Below are positions 1-8,180 of a DNA stretch of 64,000 nt, in pieces. The notes under the pieces are model-generated. The model did no database searches and was not told the origin of the DNA. It saw only the letters and a program-made list of their open reading frames with translations. Position 1 is the first letter of the stretch. Every line of letters starts with the position of its first letter. Source of the DNA: Streptomyces sp. NRRL F-5122 (GTDB lineage Bacteria > Actinomycetota > Actinomycetes > Streptomycetales > Streptomycetaceae); the NCBI RefSeq assembly GCF_001507435.1, contig NZ_LMWH01000001.1:62001-126000 (forward strand), in the 5' to 3' direction. The translations under genes were made by a program, and so were the position numbers.

Positions 1-112
1 TACCGAATCCGAACGAGGAGAAAATTCCGGAGAGGATGTTGATGACGGTGAAGGACACGGCGAAATCGTCGAAGGCCCGGAACCTCGCGGTGAGTTTCCG
101 TCGAAATCCCAT
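1..112 (-). CDS. Amino-acid permease (APC superfamily), N-terminal fragment
   Basis: Only the first 37 codons are present; the gene runs off the left edge. The reading starts at an ATG at 112 and gives a short basic cytoplasmic stretch followed by FDDFAVSFTVINILSGI, the opening of the first membrane helix of amino-acid/GABA permeases, where the FxxFAxxFxxIxxxSGI pattern is the family signature. The protein would import an amino acid or polyamine through the plasma membrane. No strong Shine-Dalgarno is visible before the ATG. The substrate cannot be told from this piece. Confidence 0.7.
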   Translation of the reverse strand, partial: MGFRRKLTARFRAFDDFAVSFTVINILSGIFSSFGFG

Positions 113-212
113 GGCGTGAGTGTCGCGTCGTCGTCGATCGCGACGGAATCCCGGCCTGCGTGCCGCCTCGTACGAGACCCTGACATCCGTTCCGACACAC
201 CGGACATTTCTG

Positions 213-690
213 TGTCGGGGATGGAATCGAGCCCGAAGAGGACGCGGCGGGCGCGCGAGAGCTGTTCCTCGGGATCGCCGAAGACGCTCCACGGCATGCG
301 CAAAGCGTAGGGCGCCGCCAGGGGCCGGGCGGCGCGATCAGCGGTCCCTGTGGGGCGGGCTCGCGGATCTCGTGCAGCCGGACGAGTACCGGCCCGGCCA
401 CCCAGGCGGTGGGGTCCCGGGGCGCGAGGGCCGCCGCGCTTCACCTGCGTTCAGCGCGATGCGCTCCAGCGCACGGGCCCGCACGCCCACGCATACGCTC
501 GCCGGCTCATGGTCGTCGGCCGCCGGATGCCACACATACTGCCCCTCGAACAACCCGCGGCGACACTCCCCTGTCCGTCCCGCTACGACTTGCCGCCGCC
601 GTGCACCAGGCACCCTGCTCAGCGATGACCTCATCCGGAATGGCGATTCCCGAATAGTCGGTTGAACACGTTCTCTGGTCCGCCGGAGAC
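213..690 (-). pseudogene. Decayed protein-coding gene with several frameshifts
   Basis: Three consecutive stretches on the minus strand read like protein with high GC3 but lie in different frames. About 556-432 contains FEGQYVWHPAADDHEPASV; about 431-318 contains DPTAWVAGPVLVRLHEIREP; about 300-213 contains MPWSVFGDPEEQLSRARRVL. Further upstream, about 690-600 on the same strand, NGVFFFVSGGPENVFNRLF appears in yet another frame. No single open frame joins them, so this looks like one gene broken by at least two frameshifts. I do not recognise the family. Sequencing errors could in principle give the same picture. Confidence 0.45.
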
Positions 691-901
691 AAAAAAGAAC
701 ACGCCATTGATTGAGGCGACGACAGTTTAATGCGGCACTATTTCCGGAACCGCATCCGCGTCCGGACCGCCCTCCGGACCGTGCGGCCATGCGCCGCGCG
801 TAGAATGTTCCAACGAAATATGCCCGCGCTCCTCGCTCCAGGGAATCGCCATTCACCTCCTCGCATCGTGCCTGCATCGGCTGCCCCCGTCCTGCGGTCC
901 C

Positions 902-1471
902 GTGCGGCTCGTCGGCATCGACGGACACGCGGGCTCCGGAAAGTCCACGTTCGCCGGGCAGTTGGCGGCTGCACTCGGCGGCGCACCCGTACTGCACCTC
1001 GACGACATCGCCACGCACGAGGAGCTGTTCGCCTGGACGGAGCGACTGCTGCGCGAGGTGATCGAACCGCTCGGCCGCGGAGAGACGGCGCACTACCGCC
1101 CCTACAACTGGCGCACTCGGCGGTTCGGCCCGGCGCGGACCCTGCCGCCAGCCCCGGTGGTCCTGATCGAGGGAGTCGGTGCCGGCCGCCGGGCCCTGCG
1201 CCCCCGGCTGGCGCGGTTGCTGTGGATGGAACTGCCCCACGAGGAGGCCTGGGCCCGGGGACGGGCGCGGGACGACGACGAACAGAAGGCGTTCTGGACG
1301 GGATGGGTCGAGGCGGAGCGGCAGCACTTCGCGCGGGACCCGTCGCGCCCCTTCGCCGACCTCCTGGTGCGGCAGGGAGATAAGGGATACAAGGTACTTC
1401 CGGGACCTCAGAGAGGGCATGGTCCGGACCAGCTCCTCACCCACGGTGATGGGCCATCGGCAGTGTGCTGA
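902..1471 (+). CDS. P-loop uridine kinase-like protein
   Basis: A 189-residue P-loop protein of the uridine kinase/phosphoribulokinase type. The Walker A motif DGHAGSGKST is at residues 6-15, followed by LHLDDIATHEE, which resembles the substrate-side DD motif, and a VVLIEGVGAGRR strand. This group is common in Streptomyces and usually annotated as uridine kinase; the true substrate is unknown. The start is uncertain. The GTG at 902 has no ribosome-binding site, and the in-frame codons just upstream read HRLPPSCGP, which looks like conserved protein, so the natural N-terminus may have been damaged or may start at a non-standard codon. A strong hairpin follows at 1586-1623. Confidence 0.7.
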   Translation: MRLVGIDGHAGSGKSTFAGQLAAALGGAPVLHLDDIATHEELFAWTERLLREVIEPLGRGETAHYRPYNWRTRRFGPARTLPPAPVVLIEGVGAGRRALRPRLARLLWMELPHEEAWARGRARDDDEQKAFWTGWVEAERQHFARDPSRPFADLLVRQGDKGYKVLPGPQRGHGPDQLLTHGDGPSAVC

Positions 1472-1585
1472 CCTCATGAAGGCCCTTGTGGGAGAACTTC
1501 CTTGAGTGCTTCGGGGCGGCTTGACCCGGGAGCCGTACAGGACTTACGTTCTCAATGTGCGGCTTTCACAGCCGCCCGCAAGACG

Positions 1586-1623
1586 CGAAGCCCCCGGTTG
1601 TTCCCCCGTGATCGGGGGCTTCG
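1586..1623 (+). terminator. Rho-independent-type hairpin after the kinase gene
   Basis: The arms CGAAGCCCCCG and CGGGGGCTTCG form a perfect 11-bp stem with a 16-nt loop, about 115 bp after the kinase stop codon. A smaller hairpin, GCGGCT/AGCCGC, precedes it at 1559-1575. There is no long T tract, as is common in Streptomyces. Confidence 0.7.
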
Positions 1624-1899
1624 TTCTGCCCCGGAGGCGTTGCCTCGGGCGCCGGGAGCCGTGATTCGCTCACCCTCGGTCACCGCGCAGCGTGCGCCCC
1701 GTCTGCTCCCACCTCATCGAACGGCTCGTGCGGCACCCTTCGGTACGCCGCTCCCCCGCAGGTACGATGCCTCTCGGTGCCACCGTCGGACAGTGCGCAA
1801 CGTTGCAACTCCGGTCCGCGGCACAGCGGTTCGAGCAATGCGGCCGACGGGCACAGGCCCGGCGGCGAACCAACGGGGGCACGGTTTGTGGGGGACTTG

Positions 1900-3756
1900 A
1901 TGGACTTCGGCTCGCGGGGCCCCGAGGCGCCGGCCGACCTCGCCTGGCTGCGAGGTGTCGACGCCTACACCATGGGCGCCTATCCACAGGCGGAGGAGGA
2001 GTTCCGCGCTGCGGTCCGCATGGATCCCGGGATGGCCGACGGCTGGCTCGGACTGCACGCGCTCCGCGTCGACACGACGACCGCGCTGCTGCGCATGTTC
2101 CGGCATCGCGACCGATTCGGGGAACAGCGCTCACGTCACCGGCGCACGCTCAACTCCTGGTACTGGCTGGGCTGGTGGGTGCAACCGGTGCTCGAGAACC
2201 CACGCGACCTGCTGCTCGCGCACGCCTCGCACTGGCTGGACGGCCGCCATGTGCCCGAACTGGACCGGGCCCTCGCCGGGCTGCCGCCCGTGGACGCCGA
2301 CCCGCAGGTCCGCTTCCTGCACGCCTGCCGGGCCTACCTGGTCAAGGACTGGGAGCAGTTGGTCCGGCACACGGATCCGCTGATCGACGACCCCATGCTC
2401 GGCATCGAGGCCGGTCTGTTCGGGGGGATGGCCCGGGTGCGCCTCGAGATGTTCGGGCAGGCCGAGCCGCTGCTCTCCGCATCCCTGATGCGCTGCCGCA
2501 GCGAGCAGCCGCAGCGCAAGGAGCTGCGCTACTGGCTGGCCCGCGCACACGAGGGCACGGGACGTTCCGCCGCCGCCCTGCCCCTGTACCGGGCGGTGCA
2601 CCGGGTGGACCCGGCCTTCATGGACACCTCGGCGCGGCTCGCGGCGATCGCCGAGGGCGACGGCTACGACGAGTCGACCGACCTGACTGCGCTGGCGTTC
2701 AGCGCCGGGGGCGACGTGCTGGAGGGACCGGACGGCCTCGATCCGCTGTTCGGCGCCGAGGGCCGGGACGTGAAGCTCTCGGACCCCGAACCGCCGACCG
2801 GCGGCCTGCCGGCCCAGGGCGACCTGGTGCGTGAGAAGGCCACCATGCCCTCGCCGCCGCTGCCGGCGGGGCCGACGGATCCGGCCCTGCTGGAGGAGGC
2901 ACTCGCCGAGCTGGAGCGGATGGTGGGCCTCGAGCCGGTGAAGCGGCAGGTCAAGGCGCTGTCCGCGCAGCTGAACATGGCCCGGCTGCGGGCCGGCCAG
3001 GGATTGCCCGTGCAACCGCCCAAACGGCACTTCGTCTTCTCCGGTCCCTCGGGTACGGGCAAGACGACGGTGGCGCGGATCCTCGGCCGGGTCTTCTACG
3101 CCCTCGGCCTGCTCGGCGGCGACCATCTGGTGGAGGCACAGCGCGCCGACCTGGTCGGCGAGTACCTGGGCCAGACCGCGGTGAAGGCGAACGAACTGAT
3201 CGACTCGGCGATCGGCGGAGTGCTGTTCGTCGACGAGGCGTACTCCCTGTCCAACTCGGGCTACGGCAAGGGCGACGCATACGGGGACGAGGCGCTGCAG
3301 GTGCTCCTGAAGCGCGCCGAGGACAACCGCGACCACCTGGTGGTGATCCTCGCCGGCTACCCCGAGGGCATGGACCGTCTGCTCGCCGCCAACCCCGGTC
3401 TGTCCTCCCGCTTCACCACCCGGGTCGACTTCCCCTCGTACCGCCCGCTGGAACTCACCGCGATCGGCGAGGTCCTCGCCGCGGAGAACGGCGACATGTG
3501 GGACGCGGAGGCACTGGACGAGCTCCGCTCGATCGCCGGTCACGTCGTGGACCAGGGCTGGATCGACGAACTCGGCAACGGCCGCTTCCTGCGGACGCTG
3601 TACGAGAAGAGCTGCGCGTACCGGGATCTGCGACTGAGCGGGTACCCCGGGATCCCGTCCCGGGACGACCTGTCGACGCTGCGGCTGCCCGATCTCATGC
3701 AGGCGTACGGAGAGGTCCTGTCGGGCCGCGGTCCCCAGGATCCACCGGGGTTGTGA
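1900..3756 (+). CDS. TPR plus AAA+ ATPase, CbbX/EccA type
   Basis: The 618-residue protein has a helical TPR-like N-terminal half (about 1-310), a short acidic/proline linker, and a C-terminal AAA+ module. That module shows Walker A GPSGTGKTT near residue 385, Walker B VLFVDEAYSL near 445 and the sensor/arginine-finger region GLSSRFTTRVDFPSY. This is the architecture of EccA, the cytosolic ATPase of type VII secretion, and of CbbX-type remodelling ATPases. No other type VII genes are nearby, so its client is unknown. The ATG at 1900 was chosen because GGGGGA lies 6 nt upstream; an in-frame GTG at 1888 is the alternative. The gene stands alone and ends against a bidirectional terminator. Confidence 0.85.
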   Translation: MDFGSRGPEAPADLAWLRGVDAYTMGAYPQAEEEFRAAVRMDPGMADGWLGLHALRVDTTTALLRMFRHRDRFGEQRSRHRRTLNSWYWLGWWVQPVLENPRDLLLAHASHWLDGRHVPELDRALAGLPPVDADPQVRFLHACRAYLVKDWEQLVRHTDPLIDDPMLGIEAGLFGGMARVRLEMFGQAEPLLSASLMRCRSEQPQRKELRYWLARAHEGTGRSAAALPLYRAVHRVDPAFMDTSARLAAIAEGDGYDESTDLTALAFSAGGDVLEGPDGLDPLFGAEGRDVKLSDPEPPTGGLPAQGDLVREKATMPSPPLPAGPTDPALLEEALAELERMVGLEPVKRQVKALSAQLNMARLRAGQGLPVQPPKRHFVFSGPSGTGKTTVARILGRVFYALGLLGGDHLVEAQRADLVGEYLGQTAVKANELIDSAIGGVLFVDEAYSLSNSGYGKGDAYGDEALQVLLKRAEDNRDHLVVILAGYPEGMDRLLAANPGLSSRFTTRVDFPSYRPLELTAIGEVLAAENGDMWDAEALDELRSIAGHVVDQGWIDELGNGRFLRTLYEKSCAYRDLRLSGYPGIPSRDDLSTLRLPDLMQAYGEVLSGRGPQDPPGL

Positions 3757-3830
3757 GGAGCGCCGCAGGACCCGGCGCACCCGGCGACCGCGGGACGGAG
3801 TGGTGCCCCGGGGAAGTGTGCGGGGACACG

Positions 3831-3860
3831 TCACCCGCGCCCCGGTCGGGGCGCGGGTGA
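3831..3860. terminator. Bidirectional terminator between convergent genes
   Basis: TCACCCGCGCCCC and GGGGCGCGGGTGA form a perfect 13-bp stem around a GGTC loop. It sits between the stop of the AAA+ gene and the stop of the facing CNNM gene, so it can serve both. Confidence 0.8.
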
Positions 3861-3867
3861 ACCGCGA

Positions 3868-4944
3868 TCAGCTCGCCACCGCCTCCCACTGCTCCGGTTC
3901 GGCCATCCGCGGCTGCGGCGGAGCCTCGCGATGCGCGGGGTCCCTGACCTCGCCCACCAGCAGCTCCAGGACGTCCTCCAGGGCGACCAGGCCCAGCACC
4001 CGGCCGGAGCCGTCGGCCACCTGGGCCAGGTGCGTGGCGGCCCGGCGCATCACCGTCAGGGCGTCGTCCAGGGGCAGCTCCGCCGCGAGCGTGGTCATCG
4101 GGCGCCAGAGCTGCTGGGGTACCGCCCTCTCGGACTCCTCCAGATCGAGGACGTCCTTCACATGCAGATAGCCCATGACGGCGCCGTTGGCCGCGACCAC
4201 GGGGAAGCGCGAGTAGCCCGTGCGCGCGGTCAGGGCCACCACCTCCCCGGGGGTGACCGTGGGCTCGACGGTCACCAGGGACACCGGGTCCAGGAGCACG
4301 TCCGTCACCGGGCGCGAACCCAGCTCCAGCGCGTCCTCCAGCCGTTCCTGCTCCTCGGGATCGAGCAGTCCCGCCTGGCCCGAGTCCTCCACCAGCTGGT
4401 TGAGCTGCTCACTGGTGAAGACCGCCTCGACCTCGTCCTTCGGGTCCACCCGGAACAGCTTGAGGATCAGCTTGGCGCAGGCGCTCAGCGCGACCGTCAC
4501 CGGACGGCACAGCCGCGCGAAGGCCACAAGACCCGGACTCAGCCACAGCGCGGCCTTCTCCGGTGCCGCCATCGCCAGGTTCTTCGGCACCATCTCGCCG
4601 ATCACCAGGTGGAAGAAGACGACGGCCGCGAGTGCGACCACATAGCCGAGCGGATGCACCATCCCGTCGGGAATGTGCACCGCTTCGAACACCGGCTCGA
4701 GCAGATGTGCCACCGTCGGTTCGGCTACGGCGCCCAGTGTCAGCGAGCACAGGGTGATGCCGAACTGGGCCGCGGCCATCATCTGCGGCAGCCGCTCGAG
4801 CCCGTACAGCACCTGCCGGGCCCGTGCGGTCCCGAGCGGCTCGATCTGGCTGCGCCGCACCGACACGAGCGCGAACTCGGCGCCCACGAAGAACCCGTTC
4901 GCCAGCACCAGCAGTGCGGCGAACACGAGTTGCAGCACGCTCAT
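3868..4944 (-). CDS. CNNM/CBS-domain membrane protein, short form
   Basis: The 358-residue member of the CNNM (DUF21, often called hemolysin/CorC) family has an N-terminal DUF21 membrane domain with about four hydrophobic segments (residues 1-190) and then a pair of CBS domains (about 210-340). The first CBS domain contains ARTGYSRFPVV. The family is linked to Mg2+/Co2+ transport and homeostasis; the CBS pair usually senses adenine nucleotides. It lacks the C-terminal CorC_HlyC domain that its neighbour has. Its ATG overlaps the stop of the upstream paralogue (ATGA, 4941-4944), so the two are translationally coupled and may form a heteromer. Confidence 0.88.
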   Translation of the reverse strand: MSVLQLVFAALLVLANGFFVGAEFALVSVRRSQIEPLGTARARQVLYGLERLPQMMAAAQFGITLCSLTLGAVAEPTVAHLLEPVFEAVHIPDGMVHPLGYVVALAAVVFFHLVIGEMVPKNLAMAAPEKAALWLSPGLVAFARLCRPVTVALSACAKLILKLFRVDPKDEVEAVFTSEQLNQLVEDSGQAGLLDPEEQERLEDALELGSRPVTDVLLDPVSLVTVEPTVTPGEVVALTARTGYSRFPVVAANGAVMGYLHVKDVLDLEESERAVPQQLWRPMTTLAAELPLDDALTVMRRAATHLAQVADGSGRVLGLVALEDVLELLVGEVRDPAHREAPPQPRMAEPEQWEAVAS

Positions 4945-6278
4945 CGCACCGCCTCCGCGACCGGCACGGGACTGTCCGCGAGCTTCACGAGCCTGACCCG
5001 CTCCGCGCGGTAGTGCCCCACCTGGCGCACCGTGAGCCGCCAGCCCGGCAGCTCGGCCCGGTCACCGGGGGCGGGGATCCGGCCGAGCAGATCGGCGACC
5101 AGTCCGGCCACTGTCTCGTACGGCCCCTCCGGTACGTCGAGGCCTATGCGCTGCAGGATGTCGACCCGGCAGCTGCCGTCTGCGTCCCAGGCGGGGCGCC
5201 CGTCCTCGGACGGCGCGACGGCGAGTTCGGGCAGGTCAAGCCCGTCGTGCTCGTCACGCACCTCGCCGACGAGCTCCTCGACGATGTCCTCGAGGGTGAC
5301 CACGCCCGCCGTGCCGCCGTACTCGTCGACGACGACGGCGATGGGCTGCTCGCTGCGCAGCCGCCCGAGGAGGGGCTGGACTGGCAGCGTCTCCGGAACG
5401 AGCAGGGGCGCTTGGGCGATCCGGGTGACGGGCGTACGCAGCCGCTCGTGCGAGGGCACCGCGAGGGCGTCCTTCAGATGCACCATGCCGATGATCTCGT
5501 CGATCTTCTCCCGGTAGACGGGGAAGCGGGACAGACCGGTGGCACGGGTGAGATTGACCACGTCCTCCGCGGTGGCGGACGACTGCAGCGCACTCACCTT
5601 CACCCGGGGGGTCATCACATGCTGCGCGGTCAGCTCGCCCAGGGACAGCGTCCGTACGAACAGATCCGCGGTGTCCTGTTCCAGGGCACCGGCCTGAGCC
5701 GAGTGCCGGGCCAGGGAGACGAGCTCATCGGGGGTGCGGGCGGAGGCCAGCTCCTCGGCGGGCTCGACACCCAGGGCGCGCACCAGCCGGTTGGCGACCG
5801 CGTTGAGGGCCGCGATCACCGGCCGGAACAGCCGCGAGAAGTGGTGCTGCGGGCCGGCCACGAAACGGGCGACCTGGAGCGGCCGGGACACGGCCCAGTT
5901 CTTGGGCACGAGTTCGCCGATGACCATCTGCACGGCCGAGGCCAGCAGCATGCCCACCACCACGGCGACGCCGGAGACGGCACCCTCGGGGATGCCGAGC
6001 ATGGTGAACGGGCCGCGCAGCAGTTCCGCCAGCGCGGGCTCGGCCAGCATGCCGACCACGAGTGAGGTGATGGTGATGCCGAGCTGGGTGCCGGAGAGCT
6101 GGAAGGACAGCTCCCTGAGCGACTCGACGACCGTGCGGGCCCTTCGGTCGCCCTCGGCCGCGGCCTTCTCGGCGTCGGGCCGCTCGACCGTCACGAGACC
6201 GAACTCGGCCGCGACGAAGAATCCGTTGGCCAGGATCAGGACAAACGCCGCTCCTAGGAGCAGCAAGGGGATGCTCAT
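4941..6278 (-). CDS. CNNM/CBS/CorC-domain membrane protein, long form
   Basis: This is the 445-residue paralogue of the downstream gene. It has the DUF21 transmembrane region at residues 1-195 with FFVAAEFGLV in the first helix, a CBS pair at about 215-335 with the conserved VVVDEYGGTAGVVTLEDIVEELVG block split around the second CBS, and a C-terminal CorC_HlyC domain from about 350. It is a probable Mg2+/divalent-cation transporter or its regulator in the plasma membrane. The start at 6278 has GGAGG about 10 nt upstream. About 220 nt of hairpin-rich sequence precedes it. It is transcribed in the same direction as the rib-his block but separated from it by that leader. Confidence 0.9.
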   Translation of the reverse strand: MSIPLLLLGAAFVLILANGFFVAAEFGLVTVERPDAEKAAAEGDRRARTVVESLRELSFQLSGTQLGITITSLVVGMLAEPALAELLRGPFTMLGIPEGAVSGVAVVVGMLLASAVQMVIGELVPKNWAVSRPLQVARFVAGPQHHFSRLFRPVIAALNAVANRLVRALGVEPAEELASARTPDELVSLARHSAQAGALEQDTADLFVRTLSLGELTAQHVMTPRVKVSALQSSATAEDVVNLTRATGLSRFPVYREKIDEIIGMVHLKDALAVPSHERLRTPVTRIAQAPLLVPETLPVQPLLGRLRSEQPIAVVVDEYGGTAGVVTLEDIVEELVGEVRDEHDGLDLPELAVAPSEDGRPAWDADGSCRVDILQRIGLDVPEGPYETVAGLVADLLGRIPAPGDRAELPGWRLTVRQVGHYRAERVRLVKLADSPVPVAEAVR

Positions 6279-6398
6279 GATGCCGCCGCCTCCGCGTTCA
6301 CGCGGACACGGTCCGCGCTATGTCGGCAGGGGGCGGCGCAGGTACTACAGGACGATCCGTCCATCGCCGGAGGGAGTCACTCCTCGGGTAGCAGGAAG

Positions 6399-6448
6399 CC
6401 CTGAGCACCGGGCGGAGCCTCAGGGGCGGAGGCGCCTCGGGGCGCCTC
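6399..6448 (-). promoter_or_regulatory. Hairpin-rich leader upstream of the CNNM pair
   Basis: The 223 nt between the PH-domain gene and the CNNM pair hold several adjacent hairpins. In transcript order these are GAGGCGCC/GGCGCCTC (6448-6429, which could terminate the upstream operon), CCCTGAG/CTCAGGG (6425-6399), a small GGAGT/ACTCC stem near 6375 and GGACG/CGTCC near 6355. The spacing suggests either a terminator plus a 5' leader or a cation-responsive RNA. It contains TGAGGCTCC, as in Mg2+-sensing M-box RNAs, but the rest of that consensus is not convincing. Confidence 0.35.
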
Positions 6449-6501
6449 TGTCACCAGATTAGTCAAGACTCCGGCCGGTGCGGCAGGGCGGACGGCCCGA
6501 G

Positions 6502-6957
6502 TCAGCTGTGATGTCGTCCGGGATCGTCTGCGGAACGGGCCTCGGCGAGCGCGCGGAGCGTACGCGCGTCCGCGATCGCGCGCTCCTTGGCGATGCCCGG
6601 CTGGATGCCGAGGGCGGGCAGGCTGGTCCCGTCGCTCAGGTTGAGGAACACCCAGGGGTCGCCCGGGCGCAGGTTGACCTGCACGATCTCGGCCCAGTGC
6701 AGATGGCGGCTGCTGGCGATGTTGACGACGGTGACGCCGGACTCGTCCGCGACGACCTTGGGCCGGGCGAGCAGGAGGAGAACCCCGAACAGGAGGACCG
6801 CCGTCAGGATGAAGCTGAGGCGTTCCCCGGGGCTGAGCTGCTCCAGGAGCATGGCGACCGCGGTGATGACCACGAAGATCGCCACGCCGGCGCTCAGCAG
6901 CACGGCCCGGGTGTGTCCCGGCCGGAAGGTCACGGGAAGGGTGGGCAGGTCCGGCAT
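6502..6957 (-). CDS. PH-domain membrane protein
   Basis: This 151-residue protein has two adjacent membrane helices (about 17-41 and 47-63) followed by a compact bacterial PH-like domain (DUF6542/bPH2-type look) with PKVVADESGVTVVN and RHLHWAEIVQVNLRPGD. Such proteins sit in the membrane with the PH fold on the cytoplasmic side; their ligands are mostly unknown. It starts 14 nt after hisG and is the last gene of the rib-his transcription unit. The constant association with hisG in Streptomyces suggests co-transcription rather than a role in histidine synthesis. Function is not assigned. Confidence 0.8.
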   Translation of the reverse strand: MPDLPTLPVTFRPGHTRAVLLSAGVAIFVVITAVAMLLEQLSPGERLSFILTAVLLFGVLLLLARPKVVADESGVTVVNIASSRHLHWAEIVQVNLRPGDPWVFLNLSDGTSLPALGIQPGIAKERAIADARTLRALAEARSADDPGRHHS

Positions 6958-6971
6958 CGTCGTACGGTTCC

Positions 6972-7820
6972 TCAGAGGCGGCAGGCGTGGATGGCCGTGG
7001 TCAGGATGGCACGGGCCCCGATGGCGTAGAGATCGTCCATGATCCGCTGCGCCTCCTTGGACGGGACCATCGCCCGCACGGCGACCCAGCCCTCGTTGTG
7101 CAGGGGCGAGACGGTCGGCGACTCCAGGCCGGGGGTGAGCGCGACGGCCTTCTCGAGCTGCTCGACGCGGCAGTCGTAGTCCATCATCACGTACGTCCGG
7201 GCCACCAGGACGCCCTGCAGACGACGCAGGAACTGCTGGACCTTCGGCTCCTCGACGTCGGCGCCGGTCCGGCGGACGACGATGGCCTCGGACTTCATGA
7301 TCGGCTCGCCGATGACCTCGAGACCCGCGTTGCGCAGCGAGGTGCCGGTCTCGACCACGTCCGCGATGACCTCGGCGACGCCGAGCTCGATGGCGGTCTC
7401 GACGGCGCCGTCCAGGTGGACGACGGAGGCGTCGACGCCCTTGTCGGCGAGGTGCTTGGCGACGATCCCCTCGTAGGAGGTGGCGACCGTCCTGCCCGCG
7501 AGGTCCTCTACGCCGCCGGCCGTGCCGGGCTTGGTGGCGAAGCGGAAGGTGGAGCGGGCGAAGCCGAGCGGCAGGATCTCCTCGGCGTTGGCGCCCGAGT
7601 CGATGAGCAGGTCGCGGCCGGTGATGCCGATGTCGAGCCGGCCGGAGGAGACGTAGATCGCGATGTCGCGGGGGCGGAGGTAGAAGAACTCCACCTCGTT
7701 CTCCGGGTCGACGATCCGGAGCTCCTTCGACTCCCTGCGCTGCTGGTAGCCGGCCTCATGCAGCATGTCCGCCGCAGGGCCGGACAGGGAACCCTTGTTC
7801 GGGACGGCGATGCGCAGCAT
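6972..7820 (-). CDS. hisG: ATP phosphoribosyltransferase
   Basis: HisG catalyses the first step of histidine synthesis, ATP plus PRPP to phosphoribosyl-ATP. At 282 residues it is the long form, with a C-terminal ACT-like regulatory domain (about 210-282) and no need for HisZ. Visible features are the N-terminal LRIAVPNKGSLS, the GITGRDLLIDSG segment and the PRPP-side region around VIADVVETGTSLRNAG near residue 150-165. It lies 53 nt downstream of hisE and is co-directional with the rib genes, so histidine and riboflavin genes are probably on one long transcript here. Confidence 0.96.
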   Translation of the reverse strand: MLRIAVPNKGSLSGPAADMLHEAGYQQRRESKELRIVDPENEVEFFYLRPRDIAIYVSSGRLDIGITGRDLLIDSGANAEEILPLGFARSTFRFATKPGTAGGVEDLAGRTVATSYEGIVAKHLADKGVDASVVHLDGAVETAIELGVAEVIADVVETGTSLRNAGLEVIGEPIMKSEAIVVRRTGADVEEPKVQQFLRRLQGVLVARTYVMMDYDCRVEQLEKAVALTPGLESPTVSPLHNEGWVAVRAMVPSKEAQRIMDDLYAIGARAILTTAIHACRL

Positions 7821-7873
7821 GAGGTCGGCTTCCTTCGTTCGTGCGTGGGGTGTGCGGATGTTCGGTATACGAC

Positions 7874-8146
7874 TCAGAGGTGGGCGTACACCTCGTCCAG
7901 GGAGATCCCCCGGGCCACCATCATCACCTGGACGTGGTAGAGCAGCTGGGAGATCTCCTCGGCGGCCGCCTCCTTGCCCTCGTACTCGGCGGCCATCCAG
8001 ACCTCGGCGGCCTCCTCGACGACCTTCTTGCCGATGGCATGGACGCCCTTGCCGACCAATTCGGCGGTGCGGGAGCTGGCGGGATCGCCGTGGGCGGCCT
8101 TGTGCTGGAGCTCGGTGAAGAGCTCCTCGAACGTCTTCTTGGACAT
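7874..8146 (-). CDS. hisE: Phosphoribosyl-ATP pyrophosphatase
   Basis: HisE hydrolyses phosphoribosyl-ATP to phosphoribosyl-AMP, the second step of histidine synthesis. The 90-residue alpha-helical protein shows the MazG-like motif [19 protein letters not shown] with its metal-binding acidic residues, then [18 protein letters not shown]. The start was set at the ATG at 8146 rather than an in-frame GTG four codons upstream, because GAGG sits 6 nt before the ATG and the N-terminus [10 protein letters not shown] matches the family. It lies between ribH and hisG. Confidence 0.96.
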   Translation of the reverse strand: MSKKTFEELFTELQHKAAHGDPASSRTAELVGKGVHAIGKKVVEEAAEVWMAAEYEGKEAAAEEISQLLYHVQVMMVARGISLDEVYAHL

Positions 8147-8180
8147 GGTGGTCCTCACCCTACGCGCTCCGGACCGTGCC

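Noticed and set aside
338..1477. Long minus-strand reading opposite the kinase gene
   Set aside because: The part opposite the kinase is Arg/Pro-rich and mirrors the kinase codons. Only the segment before position 560 looks like real protein, and it is treated as part of the pseudogene.
1480..1585. tRNA or small RNA gene before the 1586 terminator
   Set aside because: No cloverleaf with T-loop consensus could be folded; only two simple hairpins are present.
6399..6448. M-box (ykoK) Mg2+ riboswitch call
   Set aside because: TGAGGCTCC is present but lies in a CCCTGAG/CTCAGGG hairpin, and the conserved core that should follow is not recognisable. Kept only as a structured leader.
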